Of a DNA stretch of 64,000 nucleotides, positions 32,508-40,031 are shown in pieces; positions within the stretch are counted from its first letter, which is position 1; every line of letters starts with the position of its first letter. Source of the stretch: CAG-238 sp934277695 (lineage in GTDB: Bacteria; Bacillota; Clostridia; Peptostreptococcales; Anaerovoracaceae); assembly GCA_934277695.1 (NCBI GenBank), contig CAKQVG010000003.1:62001-126000 (forward strand), written 5' to 3'. The notes below the pieces were generated by a model. It ran no database searches. It was not told where the DNA came from and saw only the letters and a program-made list of their open reading frames with translations. Both the position numbers and the translations under genes were made by a program.

Positions 32508-33164
32508 TTATACAGTTATGTACTCCTTTATGCTCTCAAAAGTTTTATTTCCGATTCCGGAGATGTTTTTGATATCGTCGATTTCGTTAAATTTACCTTC
32601 GGATTCCCTGTATTCAATGATTCGATCGGCCTTTGACGGGCCGATTCCGGGTATGGTCTGAAGTGCAGCGGCGTCTGCGGTATTGATGTTTACTTTACCT
32701 TCGCCGGTATCCGTAACAGTATTCGCAGAGTAACCCTCTCGGTTTTCATTCGGATTTTCCCCTTGCCTGCCAATCATAATTTTCTGTCCGTCCTGTACCG
32801 TTTCAGCCCTGTTAATCCCGTCAATATCCGCATCCTCGGTCAGACCTCCCGCCTTATCGATTACTTCAAACAAGCGAGTTCCTTCACTCACTTCGTAAAC
32901 ACCGGGTTTCATGACTTCACCACCGATATCGACATAAAGGTGACCCTGCGATGGATTGACTTCTTGTTGAGAAACGCCATCTTCTTCAATCACGGAACTG
33001 TCTCCCTCGTCGATTTTGATTTCGTCGCTTCCGGAGTTCAACCAAAAAAATAAAACAGCAGCAATCACCAGGACAGGGACTGCCACTATTTTAATCTTGT
33101 CTTTTTTATTTTCAATAAACTCTTTCAGTTCTTCCAAAAATTTATTGTTGCCAAAATACTCCAT
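32508..33164 (-). CDS. comEA: ComEA-like DNA-binding competence protein
   Basis: A 218-residue protein with the full ComEA layout: an N-terminal TM anchor (about residues 23-42), an acidic linker, an SLBB domain (about 75-125, GEVMKPGVYEVSEGTRLFEVI), and a C-terminal double helix-hairpin-helix (about 155-218, VNINTADAAALQTIPGIGPSKA). It binds incoming DNA outside the membrane in transformable bacteria. comEB, comEC and other competence genes are not in the window. It may sit under its own promoter at 33217-33189. Confidence 0.88.
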   Translation of the reverse strand: MEYFGNNKFLEELKEFIENKKDKIKIVAVPVLVIAAVLFFWLNSGSDEIKIDEGDSSVIEEDGVSQQEVNPSQGHLYVDIGGEVMKPGVYEVSEGTRLFEVIDKAGGLTEDADIDGINRAETVQDGQKIMIGRQGENPNENREGYSANTVTDTGEGKVNINTADAAALQTIPGIGPSKADRIIEYRESEGKFNEIDDIKNISGIGNKTFESIKEYITV

Positions 33165-33188
33165 GAAAATCCCTCCTCTTTTTACATA

Positions 33189-33217
33189 ATATTACATTAT
33201 ATGAAGAGGGATGTCAA
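33189..33217 (-). promoter_or_regulatory. Promoter of comEA with a potential SD-sequestering hairpin
   Basis: On the - strand TTGACA (33217-33212) and TAATAT (33194-33189) have a 17-nt spacer. ATCCCTCTTC (33212-33203) can pair over 10 bp with GAGGAGGGAT (33178-33169), which includes the comEA ribosome-binding site. The 5' arm lies within the promoter, so only read-through transcripts would form this hairpin. Confidence 0.5.
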
Positions 33218-33218
33218 G

Positions 33219-33899
33219 TTAAAATTGTAAGTTATTGGTAAAGAATAATTCCTCGCGTTCCACTTCAATGTCATATCTCGGTGTATCGATTCCGGCAAAT
33301 TCGCAGAAAGATGAAATCACAAGTTCCGGGCTGCAGTTTGACTGACTTCCGCAGTCAAGCAATATTTTTATCATCGCAAACTCTCCGAGTTTAAGTATTT
33401 CACCCTCACGGATCATCTTTCTAATATTGACCGGCTGAAGCTCTTTGGTTTTCTTCTGCCGTTTCATCGCGAGAATTTCATTCTGCCCTAAATATTTTGA
33501 AAACAAGGATTTCAATTCAGCTTCGTCCAAATCTGTAGGTATCCAGATTTTATAGAGTGCCGCATCCGCACAGGCCGCCAAAGATTTTATGTCGGACGCA
33601 AGTGTGAAACAGTCCAAAAGATGGATTCCTTCCGGCATCAATTCCTGCATTTTGTTCAATATCACTTTTTCATCCGTCGGAGAATTCAACTCAAATTCGA
33701 TCAATTCGCACTTGCTTGAATATCCCAGTGACAAAGGCTGAGCAAACCCCATTTTCGGATGCGGATTAAATCCCTGCGAATATCGAAGACCCAGCCCGGT
33801 CTTTTTAAAGGCTCTTTTGAACACACGCAGCAAATCAAGATGCGAGGTATATTTTACATATCCGTTTTTCGTAAATTTAATAACATATCTGTTTGTCAA
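33219..33899 (-). CDS. Radical SAM-associated DUF2344 protein (TIGR03936-type)
   Basis: A 226-residue protein starting from TTG 33899, one base after the upstream stop; a reading from 33944 would overlap the upstream gene by 44 nt. Key blocks are YVIKFTKNGYVKYTSHLDL and LRYSQGFNPHPKMGFAQPLS, typical of the family that is always paired with the B12/radical-SAM protein encoded just upstream. The molecular function of the pair is unknown; the link to tRNA or cofactor modification is conjecture. Confidence 0.88.
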   Translation of the reverse strand: MTNRYVIKFTKNGYVKYTSHLDLLRVFKRAFKKTGLGLRYSQGFNPHPKMGFAQPLSLGYSSKCELIEFELNSPTDEKVILNKMQELMPEGIHLLDCFTLASDIKSLAACADAALYKIWIPTDLDEAELKSLFSKYLGQNEILAMKRQKKTKELQPVNIRKMIREGEILKLGEFAMIKILLDCGSQSNCSPELVISSFCEFAGIDTPRYDIEVEREELFFTNNLQF

Positions 33900-33900
33900 A

Positions 33901-35763
33901 CTAAGCCCTGCCTTTCTTTGCAGCCCCTGCCATCGGGCAAACAACTTTTGTGTTCATGCCGCACCCTGTACATCCGTTTCTGCAATCCGGAGTTATTTCT
34001 TCCTTCACGGCTTTTTGTGCTTCATTGATGAGGAATCGTTTGGAAATACCGCTGTCAACGATATCCCACGGCAAAATTTCATCAAACTCGCGTTTTCTTG
34101 TGGTATAAAAATCCTTATCGATTCCGCTTCTTTCAAAGGCGGTTTCCCACGCTTCCGGCCTGAAATGTTCCGTCCATCCGTCGAACTTACAGCCTGCACG
34201 GAATGCCTCATAAAGAAGCCTGCCGCATCTTCTGTCACCCCTTGCAAATACGGCCTCATAAGCACTCGTGGTGTTGTCGTGATAATTAAAGGTAACGCCC
34301 TTTATCTTCAAGCGTTCGGCCAGATAATTGTGCTTGTCCGCAAATTCCTCCGCAGTGTTCTGTGCTTCCCACTGAAACGGTGTATGCGCCTTCGGAACAA
34401 AATTCGAAACGCTGACCGTAAGATTAAATCTGCCGCCTTTCGGACCGTTGACCTTGTAATTGAGTTCCTTGATATTCTTTGCAATTTCAACAATTCCGTC
34501 AAGATCCTCATAAGTTTCCGTAGGCAGGCCAATCATGAAATACAGCTTAATATGCTTCCAGCCGAGTTCCAGTGCCTGCTCTATGGACTCATAAATATCC
34601 TTTTCCGTAACGCCTTTGTTTATAACGTCTCTCAGCCTTTGCGTTCCCGCTTCCGGTGCGTAGGTCAAGCCTGACTTCTTGTATTCCTGAATCTTATTCA
34701 GGACATCGAACGCAAACTTATCAATTCGCAGAGACGGAAGCGAAAGCGATACATTTTCTTTCTTTGTATAATCAATCAGTTCAGTGGCAAGTTCCTCAAA
34801 ACACGAGTAGTCACTTGTCGAAAGGGAAAGAAGCGAAAGTTCATCATGTCCGGTGTTCTCAAGCTGCGTCTTTGCAAGCTGCAAGATGCGTTCCTTGCTT
34901 CTTTCTCTTACCGGTCTGTAAATCATGCCTGCCTGGCAGAATCTGCATCCTCGTGTGCATCCACGGAAGGTTTCCGTAACCGCTCTGTCATGAACGGCTT
35001 CAACCATTGGAATGATTGGATTTACCGGAAAGTCGGTTTCTTCGATTGACGGGAGTATCGCGCGTGTAACAGGAAGCGGTGCTTCCTCATAGAGTTTACA
35101 TAATTCTTTTATCGTTCCATCGTCGTTATATTTTACATCATATAAGGAAGGTACATATACCCCCTGTAGTTTTGACAACTCACGCAGGTAATCCGCCTTA
35201 GCCATGCCTTTTTTCTTGCAGTCGATGTACTTTTCGACGAATTCCGGCAGCAGATCTTCTCCGTCGCCGATTAAAAAAACATCGATAAAGTCTGTGAGCG
35301 GTTCCGGATTAAATGCACACGGGCCTCCGGCAATGACCAGTGGATCGTTTTCATTTCTTTCCGCTGCAAATACCGGTATCTTTGCGAGATCGAGCATATT
35401 CAGGACGGTAGTAAAGGACATTTCGTACTGAAGCGTGAATCCCACAATATCCATTTCTCTCAGCGGCATTTTGGCCTCGAGCGTCATAAGGGGAACATCC
35501 TCCTCACGCATCAGTTTCTCCATATCAACAGCAGGCGCAAAAACTCTCTGACAAAATATGTTTTCGCGCTTGTTCAGTTCATGGTACAAAATCTGAAGAC
35601 CCAAATACGACATCCCAATTTCATATATGTCAGGAAAGGCAAACGCAAAATTCGCATCAACACTGTTTGGGTCCTTGCGGGCGGAATTGATTTCTCCGCC
35701 GATATATCTTCCGGGCTTCTCAACCCTCTTTAATAACTGATCCAGTTTATACTGTAATTCCAT
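33901..35763 (-). CDS. B12-binding-domain radical SAM protein (TIGR03960-type)
   Basis: A 620-residue protein. The N-terminal region has the RYIGGE start and a Rossmann/B12-like domain (ANFAFAFPDIYEIGMSYLG). The radical SAM CxxxCxxC is in CTRGCRFCQAG near residue 280, followed by AGTQRLRDVINKGVTE. A Cys-rich C-terminal tail has CRNGCTGCGMN. The start at 35763 follows AAAGGA; an ATG 21 nt earlier is possible. The family is conserved in Clostridia next to rng/rplU or spoIVF genes, and its reaction is unknown. Confidence 0.9.
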   Translation of the reverse strand: MELQYKLDQLLKRVEKPGRYIGGEINSARKDPNSVDANFAFAFPDIYEIGMSYLGLQILYHELNKRENIFCQRVFAPAVDMEKLMREEDVPLMTLEAKMPLREMDIVGFTLQYEMSFTTVLNMLDLAKIPVFAAERNENDPLVIAGGPCAFNPEPLTDFIDVFLIGDGEDLLPEFVEKYIDCKKKGMAKADYLRELSKLQGVYVPSLYDVKYNDDGTIKELCKLYEEAPLPVTRAILPSIEETDFPVNPIIPMVEAVHDRAVTETFRGCTRGCRFCQAGMIYRPVRERSKERILQLAKTQLENTGHDELSLLSLSTSDYSCFEELATELIDYTKKENVSLSLPSLRIDKFAFDVLNKIQEYKKSGLTYAPEAGTQRLRDVINKGVTEKDIYESIEQALELGWKHIKLYFMIGLPTETYEDLDGIVEIAKNIKELNYKVNGPKGGRFNLTVSVSNFVPKAHTPFQWEAQNTAEEFADKHNYLAERLKIKGVTFNYHDNTTSAYEAVFARGDRRCGRLLYEAFRAGCKFDGWTEHFRPEAWETAFERSGIDKDFYTTRKREFDEILPWDIVDSGISKRFLINEAQKAVKEEITPDCRNGCTGCGMNTKVVCPMAGAAKKGRA

Positions 35764-35829
35764 TTTTTCGTTTCCTTTGTTCATTATTTTTTCCCTAAGT
35801 ATTTTAACATAGAATGGGTGTTTTTTGTA

Positions 35830-36345
35830 TTAAGTTTGCAAATTTTCCTCTAAATTATAATAAAACTTTTTGCTGCTCCCGGATTCATAGGTGCCGATAA
35901 TATCCCCCTTTTTTACTTTATCGCCTTGAACAACTTTTATTTCCGTGAGATTTCCGTATGTCGAAATCTTCGTATCATGCTGTATTTTAACGAAACTCCC
36001 GAGTTCTTTGCTTATGCCGGATGTAATAACCCTGCCTGCGTTCGTGGCGTAAACGCAGCGTACCTTCTTGTCAGTATCCTCATCAATGGGCTGTCCGTAC
36101 TCCCCAAGCTGATTTGCTTGTATGATTGTACTTGCAATCACTTCGGGTGCACCTTTTGCCCTTTCAAGGAGTTCCGAACCCGCCTCTTTCACCTCGTCGA
36201 CAGAATAATTCTTTTCAAACTGCTCCTTTACGGCACATTTTATTCCGTCGAGTTCTTTTATGTTGAGTATGCTTCCTGCTTTAACTACCGTAAAAATCAT
36301 GCAGCAAACGATTACCTGCAGAAAAATTTTTTCTTTATATTTCAT
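35830..36345 (-). CDS. Degenerate LytM/M23 membrane protein, SpoIVFA-like
   Basis: A 171-residue protein: an N-terminal TM helix (about residues 7-24), a helical stalk, and a C-terminal LytM fold (about 90-171) with GRVITSGISKELGSFVKIQH, QGDKVKKGDIIGTYESG. The final HxH zinc-ligand strand of active M23 peptidases reads KFYYNLEE instead, so it should be catalytically dead. Its position beside obg-rpmA-rplU matches Bacillus spoIVFA, the sigma-K checkpoint protein cleaved by SpoIVB. A spoIVFB protease gene does not follow. The SpoIVFA identity is inferred; a SpoIIQ-like role is the alternative. Confidence 0.7.
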   Translation of the reverse strand: MKYKEKIFLQVIVCCMIFTVVKAGSILNIKELDGIKCAVKEQFEKNYSVDEVKEAGSELLERAKGAPEVIASTIIQANQLGEYGQPIDEDTDKKVRCVYATNAGRVITSGISKELGSFVKIQHDTKISTYGNLTEIKVVQGDKVKKGDIIGTYESGSSKKFYYNLEENLQT

Positions 36346-36393
36346 TTCCTTCCTCCATACATTACCTATGTTTCATTGTATGAAGGAGCGCAC

Positions 36394-36420
36394 AAAAAAA
36401 CACCGCGGATTGCGGTGTTT
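36394..36420 (-). terminator. Rho-independent terminator after obg
   Basis: A perfect 9-bp stem AAACACCGC/GCGGTGTTT (36398-36406 and 36412-36420), 5-nt loop, then seven T on the - strand, placed 8 nt past the obg stop. Confidence 0.9.
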
Positions 36421-36427
36421 GATTGGT

Positions 36428-37732
36428 TTAAAATTCGTCCCAGTATTCCAGGTCGTAATCCTCAATCCGGATAATGTCGCCTTCCTCAAGGCCAAGCTCT
36501 TTGAGCTGTTCAATCGCGCCCTTCTTCTCGATATATTTGTAAAGGTATCTGAGAGAGCCCATATCGTTGAAATTCGTGGACTTGAATATCTTGGAAAGCT
36601 GCTTGCCGCTGAGCGTGTAAACGTCTTCTTCTTCATCGTATCCGCAGATGATATCACGATAGGTCGGATCGTTGTCCTCCGCCTCAAAATCAAAGAATTC
36701 CGTCGTATCCTCTTCTTGCAGGCTCGGATCCTGCTCGATACGATTCAGTTCATTGAGCGCCGCACCCAGAATTTCTTCAACGCCCAAATTGAGCGGTGCG
36801 GACATTGGGAACACTTTATATCCCAAGTCCTCAACATATTTCTTGAATTCGAGGTACTGAGGGTCGTCTTCATCGATCATATCAATTTTATTTGCTGCAA
36901 CAAGCTGCGGTTTTTTGAGAATTCTCGGACTGTATGCCTCGAGTTCCTTGTTTATCTTGTTGAAATCATCAATTGGGTTTCTGCCTTCGCTTCCCGAAAC
37001 ATCGACTACATGAATCAGCACTTTGGTTCTTTCGATATGTTTCAGGAACTTAAATCCCATGCCCAGGCCTTCGCTCGCACCTTCGATGATCCCCGCAATA
37101 TCGGCCATTACGAAGCTGCTGTCATAAATCTTAACCACACCCAGATTCGGATCAATCGTCGTAAAGTGATAGTTTGCAATTTTCGGCTGTGCGCTCGTTG
37201 CAACCGCTAAGAGCGAAGATTTACCCACATTCGGAAATCCTACCAGACCTACATCTGCAATCAATTTCAGCTCCAGAATGACATTTCGCTCTTTCGCCGC
37301 ACCGCCTGCTTCTGCAAAGTTTGGCGCCTGTCTTACTGAATTCTTGAAATTCGTATTGCCTCTGCCGCCTCTGCCGCCTTTTGCTGCCACAAAAGATTCG
37401 CCGTCCTCGGTTAAGTCCTTCATCACAAGACCGCTGGCCTCATCGATGATAACGGTTCCAAGCGGAACCTTGATGATAAGGTTTTCGCCTGCCTTGCCGA
37501 AACGCTTCTTTTTCATGCCGTTTTGGCCTGCCTCTGCTTCATATTTTTTCTTGTATTTGAAGTCCATGAGCGTTCTGAGATTACGGTCTGCCATGAAAAT
37601 AACATCGCCGCCTCTGCCGCCGTCGCCGCCGTCCGGACCGCCCTCCGGAACAAAAGGCTCTCTTCTGAAGGTTACAGCCCCGTCGCCGCCCTTGCCTGAC
37701 TTAATATATATTTTGGCTCTGTCTACGAACAT
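36428..37732 (-). CDS. obgE: GTPase Obg/CgtA
   Basis: A 434-residue, ribosome-associated GTPase. The Gly-rich N-terminal Obg fold (about residues 1-158, DRAKIYIKSGKGGDGAVTFRRE), the G domain with GFPNVGKSSL, DIAGIIEGAS and NKID, and the C-terminal OCT domain (about 355-434) are all present. GGAGG precedes the start. It controls late 50S assembly and, in Bacillus, stress and sporulation entry. It follows rpmA after a terminator-like hairpin. Confidence 0.97.
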   Translation of the reverse strand: MFVDRAKIYIKSGKGGDGAVTFRREPFVPEGGPDGGDGGRGGDVIFMADRNLRTLMDFKYKKKYEAEAGQNGMKKKRFGKAGENLIIKVPLGTVIIDEASGLVMKDLTEDGESFVAAKGGRGGRGNTNFKNSVRQAPNFAEAGGAAKERNVILELKLIADVGLVGFPNVGKSSLLAVATSAQPKIANYHFTTIDPNLGVVKIYDSSFVMADIAGIIEGASEGLGMGFKFLKHIERTKVLIHVVDVSGSEGRNPIDDFNKINKELEAYSPRILKKPQLVAANKIDMIDEDDPQYLEFKKYVEDLGYKVFPMSAPLNLGVEEILGAALNELNRIEQDPSLQEEDTTEFFDFEAEDNDPTYRDIICGYDEEEDVYTLSGKQLSKIFKSTNFNDMGSLRYLYKYIEKKGAIEQLKELGLEEGDIIRIEDYDLEYWDEF

Positions 37733-37750
37733 AATGGAAACCTCCTTTGC

Positions 37751-37785
37751 AAAAAAAGACCCTGTGCAAACTATGTACAGGGTCT
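37751..37785 (-). terminator. Terminator or attenuator between rpmA and obg
   Basis: AGACCCTGT (37757-37765) pairs with ACAGGGTCT (37777-37785), 9 bp, then seven T on the - strand, only 6 nt before the obg ribosome-binding site. It would lower obg expression relative to the ribosomal genes. Confidence 0.8.
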
Positions 37786-37795
37786 AAAAATCTAA

Positions 37796-38056
37796 TTAAG
37801 CTTCTTTCGGATAAACGCTGACCTGTTTTCTGGTCTTGTCTTTTCTTTCAAACTTAACTGCTCCGTCGATCTTTGCGAACAAAGTATCATCTCCGCCGAT
37901 GCCAACATTGTTGCCAGGGTGAAACTTCGTTCCTCTCTGTCTTACAAGAATGCTGCCTGCGCTTACGAACTGACCGTCGCCGGCCTTCAGTCCAAGTCGT
38001 TTGGACTCGGAATCACGACCGTTCTTAGAGCTACCTACACCTTTTTTACTTGCCAT
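37796..38056 (-). CDS. rpmA: 50S ribosomal protein L27 (short, unprocessed-type N-terminus)
   Basis: An 86-residue protein starting MASKKGVGSSKNGRDS. Most Firmicutes make L27 with an extra N-terminal segment ending in FFASKKG, which the protease Prp (YsxB) removes. That extension is absent here, and the prp gene normally between rplU and rpmA is also absent: only 30 nt separate the two genes. The rest (LGLKAGDGQFVSAGSILVRQ; GNNVGIGGDDTLFA) is standard. Confidence 0.97.
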   Translation of the reverse strand: MASKKGVGSSKNGRDSESKRLGLKAGDGQFVSAGSILVRQRGTKFHPGNNVGIGGDDTLFAKIDGAVKFERKDKTRKQVSVYPKEA

Positions 38057-38086
38057 AAAAAGTACCTCCTAACCGTATAAGATAAA

Positions 38087-38593
38087 TTACTTTAATGCTG
38101 CTTCAATAGCTTCGATGATTACAGCCTTAGTAGCTTTTTCGTCGATAGCGATATTGTTTTCTTTAGCAAAAGCAATTAATTCGTCTTTCTTCATGGAAGC
38201 GGAAACCTTCTTTGCAGGTTTTGCTTCAGCTTTTTCTTCAACTACAGCCTTTTCAGCCTTAGGAGCTGCTGCCTTCTTAGGAGCTGCACCTGTTAAGCTT
38301 TCGATCTTAACCATTGTGTATGGCTGTCTGTGACCCTGTTTCTTTCTGTAGTCTTTCTTAGCCTTGTACTTGAAGATAATAACCTTCTGACCTTTTCCGT
38401 TTTCTACTACTGTACCTGTTACAGCAGCATCAAGGTAAGGAGTTCCAACTTTAACATCCTTGCCTTCTCCTAATACGAGTACCTTATCGAAAGTAACTGC
38501 CTGACCTGCTTCAACATTTAATTTCTCAACAGTGATAACGTCGCCTTCCTGTACTCTGTACTGTTTTCCACCAGTTTCAATTACTGCGTACAT
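38087..38593 (-). CDS. rplU: 50S ribosomal protein L21 with C-terminal SAP/Rho-N-like extension
   Basis: A 168-residue protein, about 65 residues longer than typical L21. Residues 1-103 are ordinary L21 (MYAVIETGGKQYRVQEGD ... KKDYRKKQGHRQPY). An Ala/Lys/Glu-rich linker (about 104-133) follows, then a compact helical tail of about 35 residues (MKKDELIAFAKENNIAIDEK, then KAVIIEAIEAAL) with the look of a SAP, HeH or Rho-N nucleic-acid-binding motif. AGGAGG precedes the start. The function of the tail is unknown. Confidence 0.93.
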   Translation of the reverse strand: MYAVIETGGKQYRVQEGDVITVEKLNVEAGQAVTFDKVLVLGEGKDVKVGTPYLDAAVTGTVVENGKGQKVIIFKYKAKKDYRKKQGHRQPYTMVKIESLTGAAPKKAAAPKAEKAVVEEKAEAKPAKKVSASMKKDELIAFAKENNIAIDEKATKAVIIEAIEAALK

Positions 38594-38680
38594 TAATATT
38601 TATCCTCCTCTATCCAGTCTCGCCATTGCGGGTGTCCAAACCAAATCCGGAACTTACTTACCCGGTCTGCGCGGCTCAAC
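38594..38680 (-). ncRNA. Ribosomal protein L21 leader-type structured 5' UTR
   Basis: The 5' UTR of rplU on the - strand carries GCCGCGCAGACCGGGTAAG, TTCCGGATTTGG and the CCCGCAATGGCGAG hairpin before AGGAGG. This matches the general pattern of the L21 leader autoregulatory element as I recall it. Covariance-model confirmation was not possible here. Confidence 0.6.
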
Positions 38681-38686
38681 TCAGTT

Positions 38687-38715
38687 ATAATATCACCTAA
38701 ATGGCTAAAAGTCAA
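38687..38715 (-). promoter_or_regulatory. Promoter of rplU-rpmA-obg
   Basis: On the - strand TTGACT (38715-38710) and TATTAT (38692-38687) have a 17-nt spacer. The -35 box lies inside the recA terminator hairpin. Confidence 0.75.
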
Positions 38716-38742
38716 GCTTTTTTTCAAAAAAGCTTGACTTTT
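38707..38742 (-). terminator. recA terminator hairpin
   Basis: A perfect 17-bp stem AAAAGTCAAGCTTTTTT (38707-38723) with its complement (38726-38742) and a 2-nt loop lies 29 nt past the recA stop. Its downstream arm doubles as the -35 region of the rplU promoter. Confidence 0.8.
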
Positions 38743-38771
38743 CAATGTTTTTATTCATTATAAACTGTAAA

Positions 38772-39872
38772 TTACTCCTCTATCACAACGCCGTCTTCAT
38801 CGACAAACAAATCCATGATTGCAGAAATGTCTTCTTCCGGAATTTCCGGCTCCTTCTCCTGCTTGCCGTCATTCTTAATCTGGTCAAGAAGCTGTCCTTC
38901 GAGCTTATCCATAATCTCAGGGTGTTCTTTGAGATATACTTTAACATTCTCTCTTCCCTGTCCGATTCGATTGCCTTCAAAACTGTACCAGGAGCCTGCT
39001 TTCTCGATAAGTTTGGCATCAACCGCACAGTCGAGAATATCTCCGGCCTTGGAGATTCCTTCTCCGTACATGATATCAAACTCTGCCTGTTTGAACGGAG
39101 GCGCAACCTTGTTCTTTACAACCTTAACTCTGGTTCTGTTGCCGATAACTCCGTCGCCTGCCTTGATGCTCTCGATTCTTCTTACGTCAAGACGCATGGA
39201 AGAATAGAACTTAAGCGCTCTTCCGCCGGTCGTAACTTCAGGATTGCCGAACATGACGCCGACTTTCTCTCTGAGCTGGTTGATAAATATAACACAAGTG
39301 TTGGACTTGTTGACCGTACCCGTAATCTTTCTCAATGCCTGAGACATCAGTCTTGCCTGTAAGCCTACATGGGAATCACCCATTTCGCCTTGAATTTCCG
39401 CCTTAGGTACAAGTGCCGCTACAGAGTCGATTACGACAACGTCAAGTGCACCGCTTCGTACGAGCATATCGCAGATCTCGAGAGCCTGTTCACCGGTATC
39501 CGGCTGCGAAACGATGAGCTCACCGACATCAACGCCAAGGTTCTTCGCATATACGGGGTCAAGTGCATGTTCTGCATCGATAAATGCAGCCTTGCCGCCC
39601 GCCTTCTGCGTTTCTGCTATAATATGTAATGTAAGGGTCGTTTTACCGGAAGATTCCGGTCCGAAAATCTCAACAATTCTTCCCTTCGGTACGCCGCCGA
39701 TTCCGGTTGCAATGTCAAGGCTTATCGATCCGGTTGAAATTGCACCGATGTTCATGTGTGCGGTGTCGTCACCGAGTTTCATAATCGAACCCTTGCCGAA
39801 CTGTTTCTGTATCTGCGCCATTGCGGCTTCTAAAGCTTTATCTTTCTCGCTCATTGTGTTGTTTACACTCAT
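38772..39872 (-). CDS. recA: Recombinase RecA
   Basis: A 366-residue, full-length recombinase. Walker A is GPESSGKTT, Walker B VVVIDSVAAL, and loop regions include MGDSHVGLQARLMSQALRK and FINQLREKVGVMFGNPE. The C-terminal tail is acidic as usual. GGAGGGAC precedes the start. Its leader carries a perfect LexA core box. The order rimO-pgsA-cinA-recA is a typical Firmicute arrangement. Confidence 0.98.
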   Translation of the reverse strand: MSVNNTMSEKDKALEAAMAQIQKQFGKGSIMKLGDDTAHMNIGAISTGSISLDIATGIGGVPKGRIVEIFGPESSGKTTLTLHIIAETQKAGGKAAFIDAEHALDPVYAKNLGVDVGELIVSQPDTGEQALEICDMLVRSGALDVVVIDSVAALVPKAEIQGEMGDSHVGLQARLMSQALRKITGTVNKSNTCVIFINQLREKVGVMFGNPEVTTGGRALKFYSSMRLDVRRIESIKAGDGVIGNRTRVKVVKNKVAPPFKQAEFDIMYGEGISKAGDILDCAVDAKLIEKAGSWYSFEGNRIGQGRENVKVYLKEHPEIMDKLEGQLLDQIKNDGKQEKEPEIPEEDISAIMDLFVDEDGVVIEE

Positions 39873-39892
39873 TTTCTGTCCCTCCGAAAATA

Positions 39893-39904
39893 GAACATCT
39901 GTTC
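39893..39904. promoter_or_regulatory. LexA (SOS) box in the recA leader
   Basis: GAACATCTGTTC is a perfect GAAC-N4-GTTC operator core. It lies 21-32 nt upstream of recA, between the promoter and the ribosome-binding site, where LexA would block transcription. Confidence 0.85.
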
Positions 39905-39916
39905 TTCTTATTCTTA

Positions 39917-39943
39917 TCTTATACTATTTTGTTCTTCAGGTCA
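39917..39943 (-). promoter_or_regulatory. recA promoter
   Basis: On the - strand TTGACC near 39943-39938 is followed by TATAAG after 15 nt, or TAAGAT after 17 nt. The LexA box is just downstream of the -10 region. Confidence 0.6.
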
Positions 39944-39988
39944 AGTACTTTTTTAAAATTTATATGGTATTTATTTACATAATATAAC

Positions 39989-40017
39989 GCATTCTGCCCG
40001 CTGTCAAGCAAAATGCG
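39989..40017 (-). terminator. Weak hairpin between cinA and recA
   Basis: CGCATTCTGC (39989-39998) pairs with GCAAAATGCG (40008-40017) with one mismatch, 15 nt past the cinA stop. There is only a short T/A stretch after it, so termination is likely partial and recA relies mainly on its SOS promoter. Confidence 0.4.
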
Positions 40018-40031
40018 CCATACTCTGCTTT

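Noticed and set aside
33817..34674. Long + strand reading frame of 285 codons
   Set aside because: It lies entirely opposite the radical-SAM genes, has no ribosome-binding site and no domain features; it mirrors their codon bias.
36260..37210. + strand reading frame of 316 codons opposite obg
   Set aside because: Antisense of a certain gene, with no start signal.
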